DNA of 64,000 bases from Rhodococcus coprophilus NBRC 100603 (GCF_001895045.1 NZ_BDAM01000010.1:124001-188000); one strand, 5' to 3'. Counted from the first letter of the stretch, positions 7,442 through 18,210 are shown. The notes: generated from the letters alone by a model not told the origin. A program made the numbers and translations.

Positions 7442-8977
7442 TCAGCGCGTGGCCGCATCCATAACTGCCAGATGCGCGAACAGAGCGCTCGCACCGATCG
7501 GGTTGCCACCACCGGGGTAGACGGTGCCGCTCGCCGCCGCCATCGTGTTGCCCGCCGCGTACAGACCGGCGATCGGAGCTCCCGCGGTGTCGAGGACGCG
7601 ACCGGCCGTGTCGGTGCGCAGCCCGCCCTTGGTGCCGAGGTCGGAGAGACCGAACTGCGCAGCGTGGAACGGTCCCTGCTCGATCGGGACCAGCGGCGAG
7701 CCGCCACCGGTGAATGCGACGTCGTACGGCTCCCCACCGCGGTCGAAGTCCTCGTCGACACCCTGAACTGCAAATTCGTTGAACCGCGCGACCGTCGCCT
7801 CGAGCGCCTCCGCCGGGACACCGATCTGCTCGGCGAGACCGGCGAGCGTGTCGGCGCTCTTCCACAGCCCTGCCTCGACGTACTTCTCGGTCTCCACGAG
7901 CGGCACGTTCGTTGCTCCCACGGGCGGAACGATCCCACCGCGATCGTCGTAGATCATCCAGAACGGCAAGGTCATCTCGCCGGCCTCCATACGGGCGATG
8001 ACATCGCGGCCGAGACGATCGTACGGTGCGTATTCGTTGGTGAACCGCTTCCCGTCCTGATCGACGAAGATGCCGCCGGTGAAGCACAGCGCGAAGGCGG
8101 ACCGGCCGTCCGGATGCGTCAGGCCCGGGGACCACCACGCCTCGCCCATCAGGTCGACGTCGGCACCGACCGCGATGCCTGCCTCGTGTGCCTTACCGAG
8201 ATTCGACCACGGGCCCATCGAGTCGCGCGCAGCACCGGGAACGCCGTACTTGCTGCGCATCTCCTCGTTTCGATCGAAGCCGCCGGCCGCGAGCACGACG
8301 CCCTTCCTGGCACGGATCGCACGACGCTCGCCGCCGTTCGAGACGATCGCGCCGACCACCACCCCGTCTTCGACCACGATTTCCTCGAGCGCGGTGTTGC
8401 GGTGCAGCTGCACGTCCGGGTACTTCCGCAGGGCGCGGAGGAACCTGCCGACGAGAGCGCGTCCACCGATGAGTGTGTCGGGCAGCGGGTCGCCGTTGCG
8501 TTCGCGGCCGAGCGGTCCGCGAATCGACTCGTTGAGTTCGGGATCGTCGCCGATCGGCAGCGGTGCCGGGATGATGTGCCGCCCCTGCGCGCGTGCTTTC
8601 GGCGCCTTTCCGAAGTAGTCGGGCCACGGATAGATCATGAACTCGAGATCTTCGTCGGATTCGAGGTAGTCGATCAGCGGTGCACCGCCACGGACGTACG
8701 CTTCCTGCAGTTCACGGGGGGCATGGTCTCCGACGACGGCGTGGAAATAGGTCAGCGCGTCTTCGATGGTGTCGTCGTCGCCGGCGCGTTGCAGTACCGC
8801 GTTGGTCGGGAACCAGACGCCGCCGCCACCCGAGTACGCGGTGGTGCCACCGAAGTACTCGGATGCCTCCACGAGCGTGACCGACAGTCCTTCACGTGCT
8901 GCGGTGTACGCACCACTGCATCCGCCCGCGCCCGATCCGACGACGAGTACGTCGCATTCTTCCGCCCAATCCACCAT
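7442..8977 (-). CDS. kstD: 3-ketosteroid Delta1-dehydrogenase (KstD)
   Basis: The protein has 511 residues from the ATG at 8977 (GGAAGG upstream), the usual length of rhodococcal KstD1. A longer frame reaching 9088 is not supported. KstD introduces the C1-C2 double bond into ring A of 3-ketosteroids using FAD. With KshA this yields the unstable 9-hydroxy-1,4-diene that opens ring B. The N-terminal Rossmann motif is GSGAGG (residues 14-19), with VEASEYFGGTTAYSGGG after it. The C-terminal FAD segment is GLYAAGNTMAAASGTVYPGGGNPIGASA, which carries the conserved active-site Tyr and Gly. Family blocks DSMGPWSNLGKAHEAG and GGIFVDQDGKRFTNEYAPYDRLG are intact. Similarity to R. erythropolis KstD1 is recalled as very high. 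Confidence 0.94.
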   Translation of the reverse strand: MVDWAEECDVLVVGSGAGGCSGAYTAAREGLSVTLVEASEYFGGTTAYSGGGGVWFPTNAVLQRAGDDDTIEDALTYFHAVVGDHAPRELQEAYVRGGAPLIDYLESDEDLEFMIYPWPDYFGKAPKARAQGRHIIPAPLPIGDDPELNESIRGPLGRERNGDPLPDTLIGGRALVGRFLRALRKYPDVQLHRNTALEEIVVEDGVVVGAIVSNGGERRAIRARKGVVLAAGGFDRNEEMRSKYGVPGAARDSMGPWSNLGKAHEAGIAVGADVDLMGEAWWSPGLTHPDGRSAFALCFTGGIFVDQDGKRFTNEYAPYDRLGRDVIARMEAGEMTLPFWMIYDDRGGIVPPVGATNVPLVETEKYVEAGLWKSADTLAGLAEQIGVPAEALEATVARFNEFAVQGVDEDFDRGGEPYDVAFTGGGSPLVPIEQGPFHAAQFGLSDLGTKGGLRTDTAGRVLDTAGAPIAGLYAAGNTMAAASGTVYPGGGNPIGASALFAHLAVMDAATR

Positions 8978-8999
8978 GCTTGCTTGCCTTCCGCTGGTC

Positions 9000-9017
9000 C
9001 TGTGGAACACGCCACAG
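9000..9017. promoter_or_regulatory. Inverted repeat upstream of kstD
   Basis: CTGTGG (9000-9005) and CCACAG (9012-9017) are perfect arms around a 6-nt spacer, 23 nt ahead of the kstD start. It does not fit the KstR pattern with its AAC-GTT core, so another regulator, or chance, should be considered. Confidence 0.35.
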
Positions 9018-9076
9018 TAGGCCGGGGGATGTGGGGTGCGGGACAGGTTTCTCGCTGTGCGGGAGAAATACGGAAA

Positions 9077-9107
9077 CCGGGCCGACATCGAATCGATATC
9101 GGCCCGG
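9077..9107. terminator. Terminator of the dnaK-hspR operon
   Basis: A 9-bp perfect stem (9077-9085 with 9099-9107) has a further 4-bp inner stem (87-90 with 94-97 of the 9000 block) after one mismatch. It lies 15 nt beyond the hspR stop. Confidence 0.7.
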
Positions 9108-9121
9108 AATTCGGTGGGTCG

Positions 9122-9526
9122 TCAGTCGCGCGCGTGCTTCGGCTTCCACACGACGAGCGCGTTTGTGCGCGCCACGGGTACGAGATCGCGGCGGGCGGAC
9201 CGCAACTGTGCGATCTCCGCGGACATCTCCGCGACCCGCTGTTGCAGTGCCTCGACGTGGTTGGTCAACTCGATGATCCGTTTGATGCCGGCAAGGTTGA
9301 CGCCTTCGTCCTGCGACAGTCGCTGTACCTCGCGGAGCAGTTCGACGTCGCGCGGTGAATACCGCCGTCCGCCACCGCTGGTGCGGTGCGGGGTAACCAG
9401 TCCCAGCCGGTCGTAGTTACGCAGTGTCTGAGCGTGCATCCCGGCGAGTTCTGCGGCGACCGAGATGACATAGACACGCGCATCGGGATCCGGCGGGAGA
9501 TTGCGGGGAGTTCCCGTATCGCTCAT
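9122..9526 (-). CDS. hspR: HspR, MerR-family heat-shock repressor
   Basis: The protein has 134 residues. HspR binds HAIR operators (CTTGAGT-N7-ACTCAAG) and represses the dnaK operon, with DnaK as co-repressor. The MerR helix-turn-helix is YVISVAAELAGMHAQTLRNYDRLGLV, followed by the wing GGGRRYSPRDVELL and a coiled-coil (ALQQRVAEMSAEIAQL). The ATG at 9526 overlaps the dnaJ stop as TGATG, with AGG just upstream, so I prefer it to an upstream in-frame ATG at 9541. It is the last gene of the dnaK-grpE-dnaJ-hspR operon and therefore autoregulated. Confidence 0.93.
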   Translation of the reverse strand: MSDTGTPRNLPPDPDARVYVISVAAELAGMHAQTLRNYDRLGLVTPHRTSGGGRRYSPRDVELLREVQRLSQDEGVNLAGIKRIIELTNHVEALQQRVAEMSAEIAQLRSARRDLVPVARTNALVVWKPKHARD

Positions 9527-10692
9527 CACGCACCTGCCCATCCTTCACGCGGGTCGAATCCACCGGACTCTTCGGCACGAAGGTATTCGCGCAGCGCTTC
9601 CGTCGCCTGTTCGTCGAGCTTCTGAGGGATGGCAACCTTGACGGTCACGAGCAGATCCCCCGCACCGCCCGCGCGCTTGGGGACGCCGCGGCCGCGGACC
9701 CGCAGAACCCGGCCGTCGGCCGTGCCCGCCGGGATCTTCAGACCGACCCGGCCATCGAGCGTCGGGACCGATACGGTGCTGCCGAGCACGAGTTCGCCGT
9801 AGCTGACCGGCAATACGAGTGTCAGGTTGTCGCCGTCACGACCGAACACGCGGTCCGGCCGGACGTGCACGGTGACGAACAGGTCGCCCGACGGTGCACC
9901 CCGCAGACCGGCTTCACCTTGTCCGGCGAGGCGGATGCGGGAACCGTCCTTGATGCCGGACGGCACGCGCACCGTGATCGTACGGGTGCGTTCCTGGACC
10001 CCGCTGCCGTGGCAGTCGCGGCACGGGCTGTCGATGATCGAGCCCGACCCGCGGCATTCGTCGCACGGCTCGGAGAACCCGAAGGCGCCCTGGTTGCGGG
10101 AGACGATGCCACTTCCGTTGCACTGCGGGCACACTCGGGGGCTCGTGCCGGGCTCGGCACCGCTGCCGTGGCACGTGGTGCACGGCGAGGGGCTCGTCAG
10201 GCGCAACGGGACGGTGACACCCTGGACGGCGTCACGGAAGTCGAGAGTCGTCTGGGTCTCGATGTCGCCGCCGCGCCGGGGCCGCGAGCGATTCGCGCCC
10301 CCGCTCGCACCGCGGTTGAACAGACCGCCGAAGAGGTCGCCCAAGCCGCCGTCGCCGGCACCACCGCCGCCGAACAGGTCACCGAGGTCGAATGTGGTGT
10401 TCCCGCCGGAGAATCCGCCACCGCCTGGTTGGAAGCCGCCGCCGAAACCTCCGGACGCGAACATCCGGCGAGTCTCGTCGTATTCCTTGCGCTTGGCCGG
10501 GTCGGACAGCACGGCGTTCGCCTCGCTGACCGACTTGAACCGCTCCTCGGCTGCGGTATCGCCGGGGTTCGCATCGGGATGCAGATCCCGAGCCAACTTG
10601 CGGTAGGCCTTCTTGATCTCTTCTTGCGAAGCGTCGGACGAGACGCCCAGGTCCTTGTAGAAGTCCTTTTCGATCCACTCCCGCTGGCTCAC
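9526..10692 (-). CDS. dnaJ: DnaJ chaperone (DnaJ1 type)
   Basis: The protein has 388 residues. DnaJ delivers unfolded clients to DnaK and stimulates its ATPase. The N-terminal J domain has the HPD triad in [14 protein letters not shown] long Gly/Phe-rich linker follows ([27 protein letters not shown] is typical in kind). Four zinc-binding CxxCxGxG repeats are present ([32 protein letters not shown]), then the C-terminal substrate-binding and dimerisation domains. GTG at 10692 follows AGGAGGAG. It lies 31 nt downstream of grpE in the heat-shock operon. Confidence 0.96.
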   Translation of the reverse strand: MSQREWIEKDFYKDLGVSSDASQEEIKKAYRKLARDLHPDANPGDTAAEERFKSVSEANAVLSDPAKRKEYDETRRMFASGGFGGGFQPGGGGFSGGNTTFDLGDLFGGGGAGDGGLGDLFGGLFNRGASGGANRSRPRRGGDIETQTTLDFRDAVQGVTVPLRLTSPSPCTTCHGSGAEPGTSPRVCPQCNGSGIVSRNQGAFGFSEPCDECRGSGSIIDSPCRDCHGSGVQERTRTITVRVPSGIKDGSRIRLAGQGEAGLRGAPSGDLFVTVHVRPDRVFGRDGDNLTLVLPVSYGELVLGSTVSVPTLDGRVGLKIPAGTADGRVLRVRGRGVPKRAGGAGDLLVTVKVAIPQKLDEQATEALREYLRAEESGGFDPREGWAGA

Positions 10693-10723
10693 CGGGCGTC
10701 TCCTCCTCTCGCTCTTGTTGTTC

Positions 10724-11379
10724 TTACTCTGTGTCGGTGCCGTCGGACGGCGTTTGTTCCGGCGTGTCCGCCGGGTCGCCGTCGGTGACGGTCACCATCG
10801 CGTGCCGCAGCACCCGATCGCCGACGCGGTAACCCTTGCGCAGGATCGTGCCGAGCACCGGGTGGGTGCCGTCGCCCTCCATCTGGACCGCTTCGTGCAG
10901 TTCCGGATCGAAGACGTCGCCTTCTTCACCGAAACCTTCGAGGCCGAGTCCGGTCAGAATGCGGGTCAGCTTGTCGCCGACCGCCTTCAGCGGACCGGAT
11001 TCGAGGTCCCCGTGGGCGCGGGCCCGATCCAGGTCGTCGACCACGTCGAGGAACTGGGCCACCACCGACGCCTTCGCGGACTCGCCGATGGCGGCCTTCT
11101 CGCGTTCGGCGCGACGACGGTAGTTGGTGTACTCGGCGGAGACGCGCTGCAGATCTGCGGTGCGTTCCGCGAGTTCGGCCGATTCGGGAGACGCTTCGGG
11201 AGACAAAGCCTTCTCGACGCGAACCTCCTCGTTGCCGTCCTCGTTCTCGACGATGCCCTCGGCAGGGGTACCGGTGTCCTCACTCGACTCGGTGGTCGCG
11301 TCCCGCACCTCGAAGGTCTCGGGATCGATCCGCCGCTTGTCGGTGACGGTCACCGGTTCCTGCTCGGGCTTACCCGACG

Positions 11380-11383
<4 letters not shown>
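10724..11383 (-). CDS. grpE: GrpE nucleotide exchange factor
   Basis: The protein has 219 residues. GrpE releases ADP from DnaK. A disordered acidic N-terminus is followed by the long coiled-coil ([27 protein letters not shown]) and the C-terminal beta domain with the family sequence [13 protein letters not shown] and [20 protein letters not shown]. The GTG start overlaps the dnaK stop as GTGA, so translation is probably coupled. Confidence 0.96.
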
Positions 11384-13224
<1,841 letters not shown>

Positions 13225-13284
13225 GATTTCCTCCAATTTTTCGCCGCGATGCTGTGCACACCGCGAAACGTTCATGTTCCCCAA

Positions 13285-13305
13285 CCTGAGCCAGTACGAC
13301 TCAAC
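13285..13305. promoter_or_regulatory. HAIR-like HspR operator 1
   Basis: The sequence is CCTGAGC-N7-ACTCAAC, compared with the HAIR consensus CTTGAGT-N7-ACTCAAG. Spacing is exact and 11 of 14 arm positions match. It is 61 nt upstream of the dnaK start. Confidence 0.7.
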
Positions 13306-13357
13306 TTAGCTCAGCCAAGTCGAGCCTGCACCCGTTCGGGCGCTCCAGTCAAGTGGA

Positions 13358-13378
13358 GTTGAGCCTGGGTAGCTCAAG
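13358..13378. promoter_or_regulatory. HAIR-like HspR operator 2
   Basis: The sequence is GTTGAGC-N7-GCTCAAG, which matches HAIR at 11 of 14 arm positions with exact 7-nt spacing. It is centred 73 bp from the first site, about seven helical turns, so both sites can face the same way. Confidence 0.72.
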
Positions 13379-13667
13379 TTGTCTGATAGCTCCAACCACA
13401 GATCTGCCCGGATCGTTCCCGAATGTGATGCGGTTCATAATCTGCCCACGCGACACTTGCGGCTACGCCTCGACCGCTTCCCGGCGCGGAATCACACCCG
13501 CAGGTCCGCAAGGCGGGCAGCCCGACGGGTCGTTTCAAGATTCACCTATCGTGATGTCCGCATACGCCTGTACATTTCCGCGGAGACTGTGCAACATCAT
13601 GTCGCTCGAATCCGGCGCGGATGGTCACCGTTGCACCAGCTCCGACCAGATTTGGGGGATCTTCCGC

Positions 13668-15254
13668 ATGTCCGTAGGCGTAGGCCTGAGGGTGGGCAAC
13701 TCCGTGTCCTCGGTTGCGGTCACCTCGTCGTCGCCCGGGCGACCCGACCCCGCACCCATCGAACGACGCAGCGCGGTACACCTGCACTCCGACGGCACCG
13801 CAACGCTCGGTGACCACGACTTCTTCGACGGCACCACGAGTTCGTTCACCAATTTCGTCGGCAGCATCGGCCGGTCGGGTGGCGTCCGTGCCAACGACGG
13901 TTCGCTCTCCCGCGCCGAAGACCTCGTGGCAACCGCCATGGAATGCCTTCTCGCCGACGCTGCCCGGCTCATCGGCGACCAGCCGTACACCGCAGTCGCG
14001 ACCCATCCCACCGAATGGCCGCCCTCGACCGTCGCCGTTCTCCGCAACGCGCTCGACTATGTGGGGTTGCGGCACGTCTCCCTCATCTCGGACGCCGAGG
14101 CCGCCGCCGCGTGGTACGAATCGCAGGTCGCCCATCAAACCGGCCGGCTCGTCGCGGTGCACCACATCGATCCGCTGGGCTCGACGGTCACCCTCGTTCG
14201 CTCCGGCGTGGCGGCCGGTAAGTCCTTCCGATTCGCCGAAGCCGACGCGCCCTCCGTGACGGCGCAGTTGTCCACCGCCCTCGGAGCGTTCGGATGGCTC
14301 GTCAGCAACCTCGACGCCATCGTCGTCACGGTGGACGAGGCCATCGATCCCACCGCAGCCCAACTGGTCGCCCAGTCCTTCAAGACCGGACTCGGGGTGC
14401 GGAGCGCACTCGCGCCCGAACCCCATCAGACGATGGTGCGCGGCGCGGCACTCGCGGCGGCTGCGGGTTCGGTGGATCTGCTCGGTTCGACGCAGATCCT
14501 CCCCGTCACGCGCCTCACCGGTCCCAAGCGCAGCGAACTCGACACCGAAACCACCACCGTGATCGCCAAGATCACCACCACACCGCCGCCGGGTTTCGCC
14601 TCGACGGTCCGCGCCACATCCTCACCGACGCCATCGCGGACGCCGGTGCCGTCGCCGCCCAGCGAGGACGACGACGAGGACTCCGATACCAAGAGCCGCT
14701 CCTCTTTGTTCACCGTCGGTGCCGCGGCGGCTGCGGTCGCGCTGCTCGTCGGAGTCGGAGTGTGGGTGTTCACGATGCGCGATTCGTCCACCGCGACCGC
14801 CAACACCGCGCCGATGGAGACGACGATCGTGCCGACCGGCGAGACCACCGACGCGACCCGGTCGCAGCCCCCGACGAAGGCTCCCCCGGCCGCCTCGACG
14901 ACCTCCACGACCGACTCGCCCTCGGTCCCACCGGCCGGCGCACCGGCGGTTCCCCAGTCCGGAAGCGTCGGCGGAGAACCCGTGTGGACCGATCCGAGCA
15001 CCACCCAGGACGCCACGACCCCGTCATCGAGCGTCGGTTCGTCGAGCAGCAGCACCACGACGAGCACCGGATGGTCGCGTCGCAATCCGCCCTCGAGCGG
15101 TGGGGGTGGCGGCGAGAACGACTCAGGCGGGTCGAGCACCTCGTCTCCGACGCCGTCGACGTCCCCGCAACCCGAACCCACCGAGCCGACCACTGATCCC
15201 GAACCTGGGGAACCGACCACTCCACCCGGAGACGACGGCTCCACCGAGGGCTGA
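13668..15254 (+). CDS. Membrane-anchored Hsp70-like (actin-fold) protein with Pro/Ser/Thr-rich tail
   Basis: The protein has 528 residues from an ATG at 13668 with a G-rich ribosome-binding region. The first 260 residues resemble a degenerate Hsp70/actin-like nucleotide-binding domain (SVGVGLRVGNSVSSVAV as a phosphate-1-like strand, LISDAEAAAAWY like the EP-x-AAA-Y helix, and VRGAALAAAAG at its end), but the canonical DLGTT and GGT loops are altered. An acidic linker is followed by one transmembrane helix (SLFTVGAAAAAVALLVGVGVWVF) and a disordered Thr/Pro/Ser/Gly tail, presumably outside the membrane. It is divergent from dnaK and shares its HAIR-containing region. A second protein of the same design is encoded at 50073-51500. 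Function unknown. Confidence 0.85.
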   Translation: MSVGVGLRVGNSVSSVAVTSSSPGRPDPAPIERRSAVHLHSDGTATLGDHDFFDGTTSSFTNFVGSIGRSGGVRANDGSLSRAEDLVATAMECLLADAARLIGDQPYTAVATHPTEWPPSTVAVLRNALDYVGLRHVSLISDAEAAAAWYESQVAHQTGRLVAVHHIDPLGSTVTLVRSGVAAGKSFRFAEADAPSVTAQLSTALGAFGWLVSNLDAIVVTVDEAIDPTAAQLVAQSFKTGLGVRSALAPEPHQTMVRGAALAAAAGSVDLLGSTQILPVTRLTGPKRSELDTETTTVIAKITTTPPPGFASTVRATSSPTPSRTPVPSPPSEDDDEDSDTKSRSSLFTVGAAAAAVALLVGVGVWVFTMRDSSTATANTAPMETTIVPTGETTDATRSQPPTKAPPAASTTSTTDSPSVPPAGAPAVPQSGSVGGEPVWTDPSTTQDATTPSSSVGSSSSSTTTSTGWSRRNPPSSGGGGGENDSGGSSTSSPTPSTSPQPEPTEPTTDPEPGEPTTPPGDDGSTEG

Positions 15255-15390
15255 AATCCCACGTGATCTATGGCACATTTTTTGCACTGCCGTTTGTGCC
15301 GTAGGCTGTCCCGCGGGTCGGTACCTCGCGTACTGCACTCACGAACATAACCGCAGTTCAGACCACTGATACACCTGTAGAAGGGCCCTC

Positions 15391-16716
15391 ATGCGTCTCT
15401 TGCCGGCGTCGCGCGCCGCTCGTTCCACCGCCCGCCGTGTCGCCGTCGCCGCGGCGTCGGCCGTGTTGCTGGTGGGACCGCTGACCACCGTCGCCCACGC
15501 CGGCCCGGCAGAGCAGCTTCCCGTCCCCGATCTGCCCTCCGAACTGATCGAAGCGATCACCCGGGATCTCGGGCTGTCGCCGGAGGAATACCTCGACCGC
15601 GCCGCCCGCGCTCAGGAGCTGGGCGACTACGCACGTTCGTTCCGTGCCGAGAACCCCGAAGACTACGCAGGCGCGTGGCTCGGCCTGGACGGACAGGCCG
15701 TCGTCGCGGTGACCAACCGGGACGCCGCGGAGAAGGCACAGAGCGACGGTTACCAGGCCACGGTCGCCCTGTTGTCCGCCGACGGCCTCGAGCAGGCCCT
15801 CGCCGAACTGAACCGGTGGGTTGCCGCGCTTCCGCGCGAGGTGTCGTCACAGGTGAACTCCACGTCCATCGACGTGCTCAACAACCAGCTCGTCGTGGAC
15901 ATCGTGAACTCGCCGGCCGGGCGCGCCCTCAACCTGCCCTCGCTCATCGCGAACGTCCAGGTGCAGCTGAGCCCCGGCCTTCCCCCCAACGATCCGGCTC
16001 CGCTCGGCGGCGACACCTACATCACCGCCGACGGCGACGTGAAGACGACGCCGCTCGAGCGAATCGGCATCTGCTCGTTCGGATTCAACGGTGTCGACGC
16101 GAACGGCGATGCCGTGAACCTCACCGCCGGCCACTGCGATGCCGTCGCCCGCGAGCAGGGCGGCTCCACCGTGTACCTCCCCAACCGGGAGAACATCGAC
16201 GCCAGCACCAAGATCGGGACGTTCACCGAGTCGACCGTGGGCACCGACAGCACGCTCGACTACGGCGTGATCTCCCTCGACGAAGCCGGCGTCGCCGCCG
16301 GCCTCGACCGGCCGGTCGTGCGCGGCGGCAACGGTTCCACGCTGACCATCACCGGTACCGCCGTTCCCGTCGTCGGCGCGCCCGTCTGCAAGTCGGGACA
16401 GTCCTCCTCGTTCACCTGCGGTGTCGTCGCCGCCGAGCGTGTCGAGACCCAGCTCGTGTACAACTCCGGGTATTCGAGCACCATCCGGGGCTTCGCAACA
16501 ACGGCCTGCACCTTGTCCGGCGACAGCGGCGGAGCCATCGTCACGGGCACCCTCGCCCTCGGCGTGATCAGCGGCTCCAACAGCGCCGGTGCCCCGAACT
16601 GCGTCGAAGCGAACCTCGTTCTCGCACCCAACGGCGGCACGTCCAGCCTGGGCATTTCCATCCGCGACATCGAGAACACCACCGGTAGCCGAGTGCGGAC
16701 GGTGAACGGGGCTTAA
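15391..16716 (+). CDS. Secreted chymotrypsin-fold serine protease with N-terminal prodomain (S1 family), copy 1
   Basis: The protein has 441 residues with a signal peptide ending near VAHA-GP. A propeptide of about 170 residues follows (LPSELIEAITRDLGLSPEEYLDRAARAQEL), as in streptogrisin or alpha-lytic proteases. The protease domain carries the triad H248 (LTAGHCD), D290 (TLDYGVI) and S379 (SGDSGGA). Cysteines around CSFGF and CKSGQ...TCG are placed for disulfides. GAAGGG lies before the ATG at 15391. It is followed by a paralogue of the same design. The substrate is unknown, and extracellular or cell-wall protein processing is likely. Confidence 0.9.
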   Translation: MRLLPASRAARSTARRVAVAAASAVLLVGPLTTVAHAGPAEQLPVPDLPSELIEAITRDLGLSPEEYLDRAARAQELGDYARSFRAENPEDYAGAWLGLDGQAVVAVTNRDAAEKAQSDGYQATVALLSADGLEQALAELNRWVAALPREVSSQVNSTSIDVLNNQLVVDIVNSPAGRALNLPSLIANVQVQLSPGLPPNDPAPLGGDTYITADGDVKTTPLERIGICSFGFNGVDANGDAVNLTAGHCDAVAREQGGSTVYLPNRENIDASTKIGTFTESTVGTDSTLDYGVISLDEAGVAAGLDRPVVRGGNGSTLTITGTAVPVVGAPVCKSGQSSSFTCGVVAAERVETQLVYNSGYSSTIRGFATTACTLSGDSGGAIVTGTLALGVISGSNSAGAPNCVEANLVLAPNGGTSSLGISIRDIENTTGSRVRTVNGA

Positions 16717-16876
16717 GTCCCGCAGGGTTGTTCACAACGGCAACATCCGACACACTGGTCGCTCCCAACCAGCTGTGAGTCGTGCCCGTTACCCCTTACG
16801 ATCGACCAATGCCGGTCCGTTCGGGTCAGCTACCTTTGCGTGCTCGAGCCGCGGAGGGACAACGAGAAAGGTTTTC

Positions 16877-18178
16877 ATGCGACGCACCTTCGCACGTCAG
16901 GCGGCCGTTATCGGCTCAGCCGCCGTGTTGCTCCTCGGCACCGTAGCCACCGTCGCCCAGGCCGAGCCTGCGCCGGCCGCCCCGGCGACCGCACTGCCGG
17001 CCGAACTGGTGGAAGCGTTGCAGCGGGACCTCCAGATCGGTCCCGACCGTTTCCTCATCGACGCCCAGCGCAGCCAGGAGCTTGCTCGTTTCGCCGACAA
17101 GGCGCGCGAGCAGTTCGAAAGCGTCTTCTCCGGTGTCTGGCTCGACGACCAGGGCACGCCCACCGTCGGACTCACCGAAGGCGAGCAGTTCGACAAGGCC
17201 CGCGAGGCCGCGGAGAACTCCGGATTCGTCGTCCAGAAGACCGAAAACAGCGAGACCGCGCTCGAAGGCCGGTTGAAAGAGCTCAACGACTGGCTCGAAA
17301 CGCAGCCGCCCGCGATCGCCGACCTCATTCGCGGCGTCGCTATCGACGTGGTGAACAACGACGTCGTGGTACGCGCCGAGAATGTCGCAGGCCTCGAACT
17401 GCCGCCGTTCCTCGACGGTGTTCGTGTGCTGTTCGCTCCGACCGAACTGACGCCCGACCCCAGCCCGGACTTCGAGTACATCGCCGGGCTCGCGGCACCG
17501 GATGCTCTGCTCGGTGGCGACGCTTACGCTGCGCTCGGCGCCGGCATGGGTCTCCGTTGCTCCTTGGGCTTCAACGCCGAGGACGGCTCGGGAAGCCCGG
17601 TCAACATCACCGCCGGTCACTGCGACCCGAATCGTTCGCAGGCCGGAACCCGATGGGCGTCCGAGGTCTATCAACTGCTCGGCGATGCGCTCGGACAGCG
17701 TCTCGGAACCTTCGAGAAGACCAGCCTCGACAACAACGACTACGGTCTCATCCGGCCGGCAGCAGATGCCGCGGGTCGTTTCGAGAACAACGGGGTCCGC
17801 GTTCCCAACGCCGCTCCCCTGCCCATCACGGGCACCGCAGATCCGATCGTGGGAACCCCCGTCTGCAAGTCGGGCCTGCGTACCGGTTACAGCTGTGGTG
17901 TCGTGACGTCGGCGCAGCAGAACGTCGAAATCGGTGAGCGCGTGCTCAGCAACGGCTTCTCCACCAACCTGTGCGCACTGCAGGGTGACAGCGGCGGAAC
18001 GCTCGTGACGGGCACGCTCGCCCTCGGTATCTCGAGCGCCTCGAACGTCGGCCAGTACAGCCTCTGCGAGGTCGCCGGCTTCGTCAGCGGTCTCCTCGGC
18101 GAGACGCCCGAGTTGTTCGCGACACCGATCAACGCGGTGCTCGCCGAGAACCCGGGTCTGAAGGTCCGCACCTGGTAA
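16877..18178 (+). CDS. Secreted chymotrypsin-fold serine protease with prodomain (S1 family), copy 2
   Basis: The protein has 433 residues from the ATG at 16877 (AAAGG upstream). A longer frame to 16775 lacks a signal-peptide start. The signal peptide ends near VAQA-EP. The propeptide contains LPAELVEALQRDLQIGPDRFLIDAQRSQEL, clearly homologous to copy 1. The triad is H248 (ITAGHCD), D288 (NNDYGLI) and S372 (QGDSGGT). CKSGLRTGYSCG reproduces the disulfide loop of copy 1. The two genes are tandem duplicates 160 bp apart that have diverged substantially, which suggests different specificity. Confidence 0.9.
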   Translation: MRRTFARQAAVIGSAAVLLLGTVATVAQAEPAPAAPATALPAELVEALQRDLQIGPDRFLIDAQRSQELARFADKAREQFESVFSGVWLDDQGTPTVGLTEGEQFDKAREAAENSGFVVQKTENSETALEGRLKELNDWLETQPPAIADLIRGVAIDVVNNDVVVRAENVAGLELPPFLDGVRVLFAPTELTPDPSPDFEYIAGLAAPDALLGGDAYAALGAGMGLRCSLGFNAEDGSGSPVNITAGHCDPNRSQAGTRWASEVYQLLGDALGQRLGTFEKTSLDNNDYGLIRPAADAAGRFENNGVRVPNAAPLPITGTADPIVGTPVCKSGLRTGYSCGVVTSAQQNVEIGERVLSNGFSTNLCALQGDSGGTLVTGTLALGISSASNVGQYSLCEVAGFVSGLLGETPELFATPINAVLAENPGLKVRTW

Positions 18179-18210
18179 TCACCGCACCGGTGAGTACTCC
18201 GTACAGACGA

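Larger units (their letters stand above)
13225..13667. other. 443-bp divergent intergenic region between dnaK and the Hsp70-like gene
   Basis: No gene is supported here. It contains the dnaK ribosome-binding site, two HAIR-like sites and the promoter for the plus-strand gene starting at 13668. Several further AGCTCA/TGAGCT-like half-sites lie between the two operators. An open frame runs through part of it in the frame of the downstream gene, but its sequence composition is not protein-like. Confidence 0.7.

Noticed and set aside
7439-9358. A 639-codon plus-strand frame opposite kstD and hspR
   Set aside because: It spans a terminator and two well-identified genes on the other strand and has no plausible start signal.
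13353-13667. N-terminal extension of the Hsp70-like protein
   Set aside because: The extension overlaps an HspR operator and reads as non-protein-like sequence; the related protein at 51500 also begins directly at its MSSVLGV-type start.
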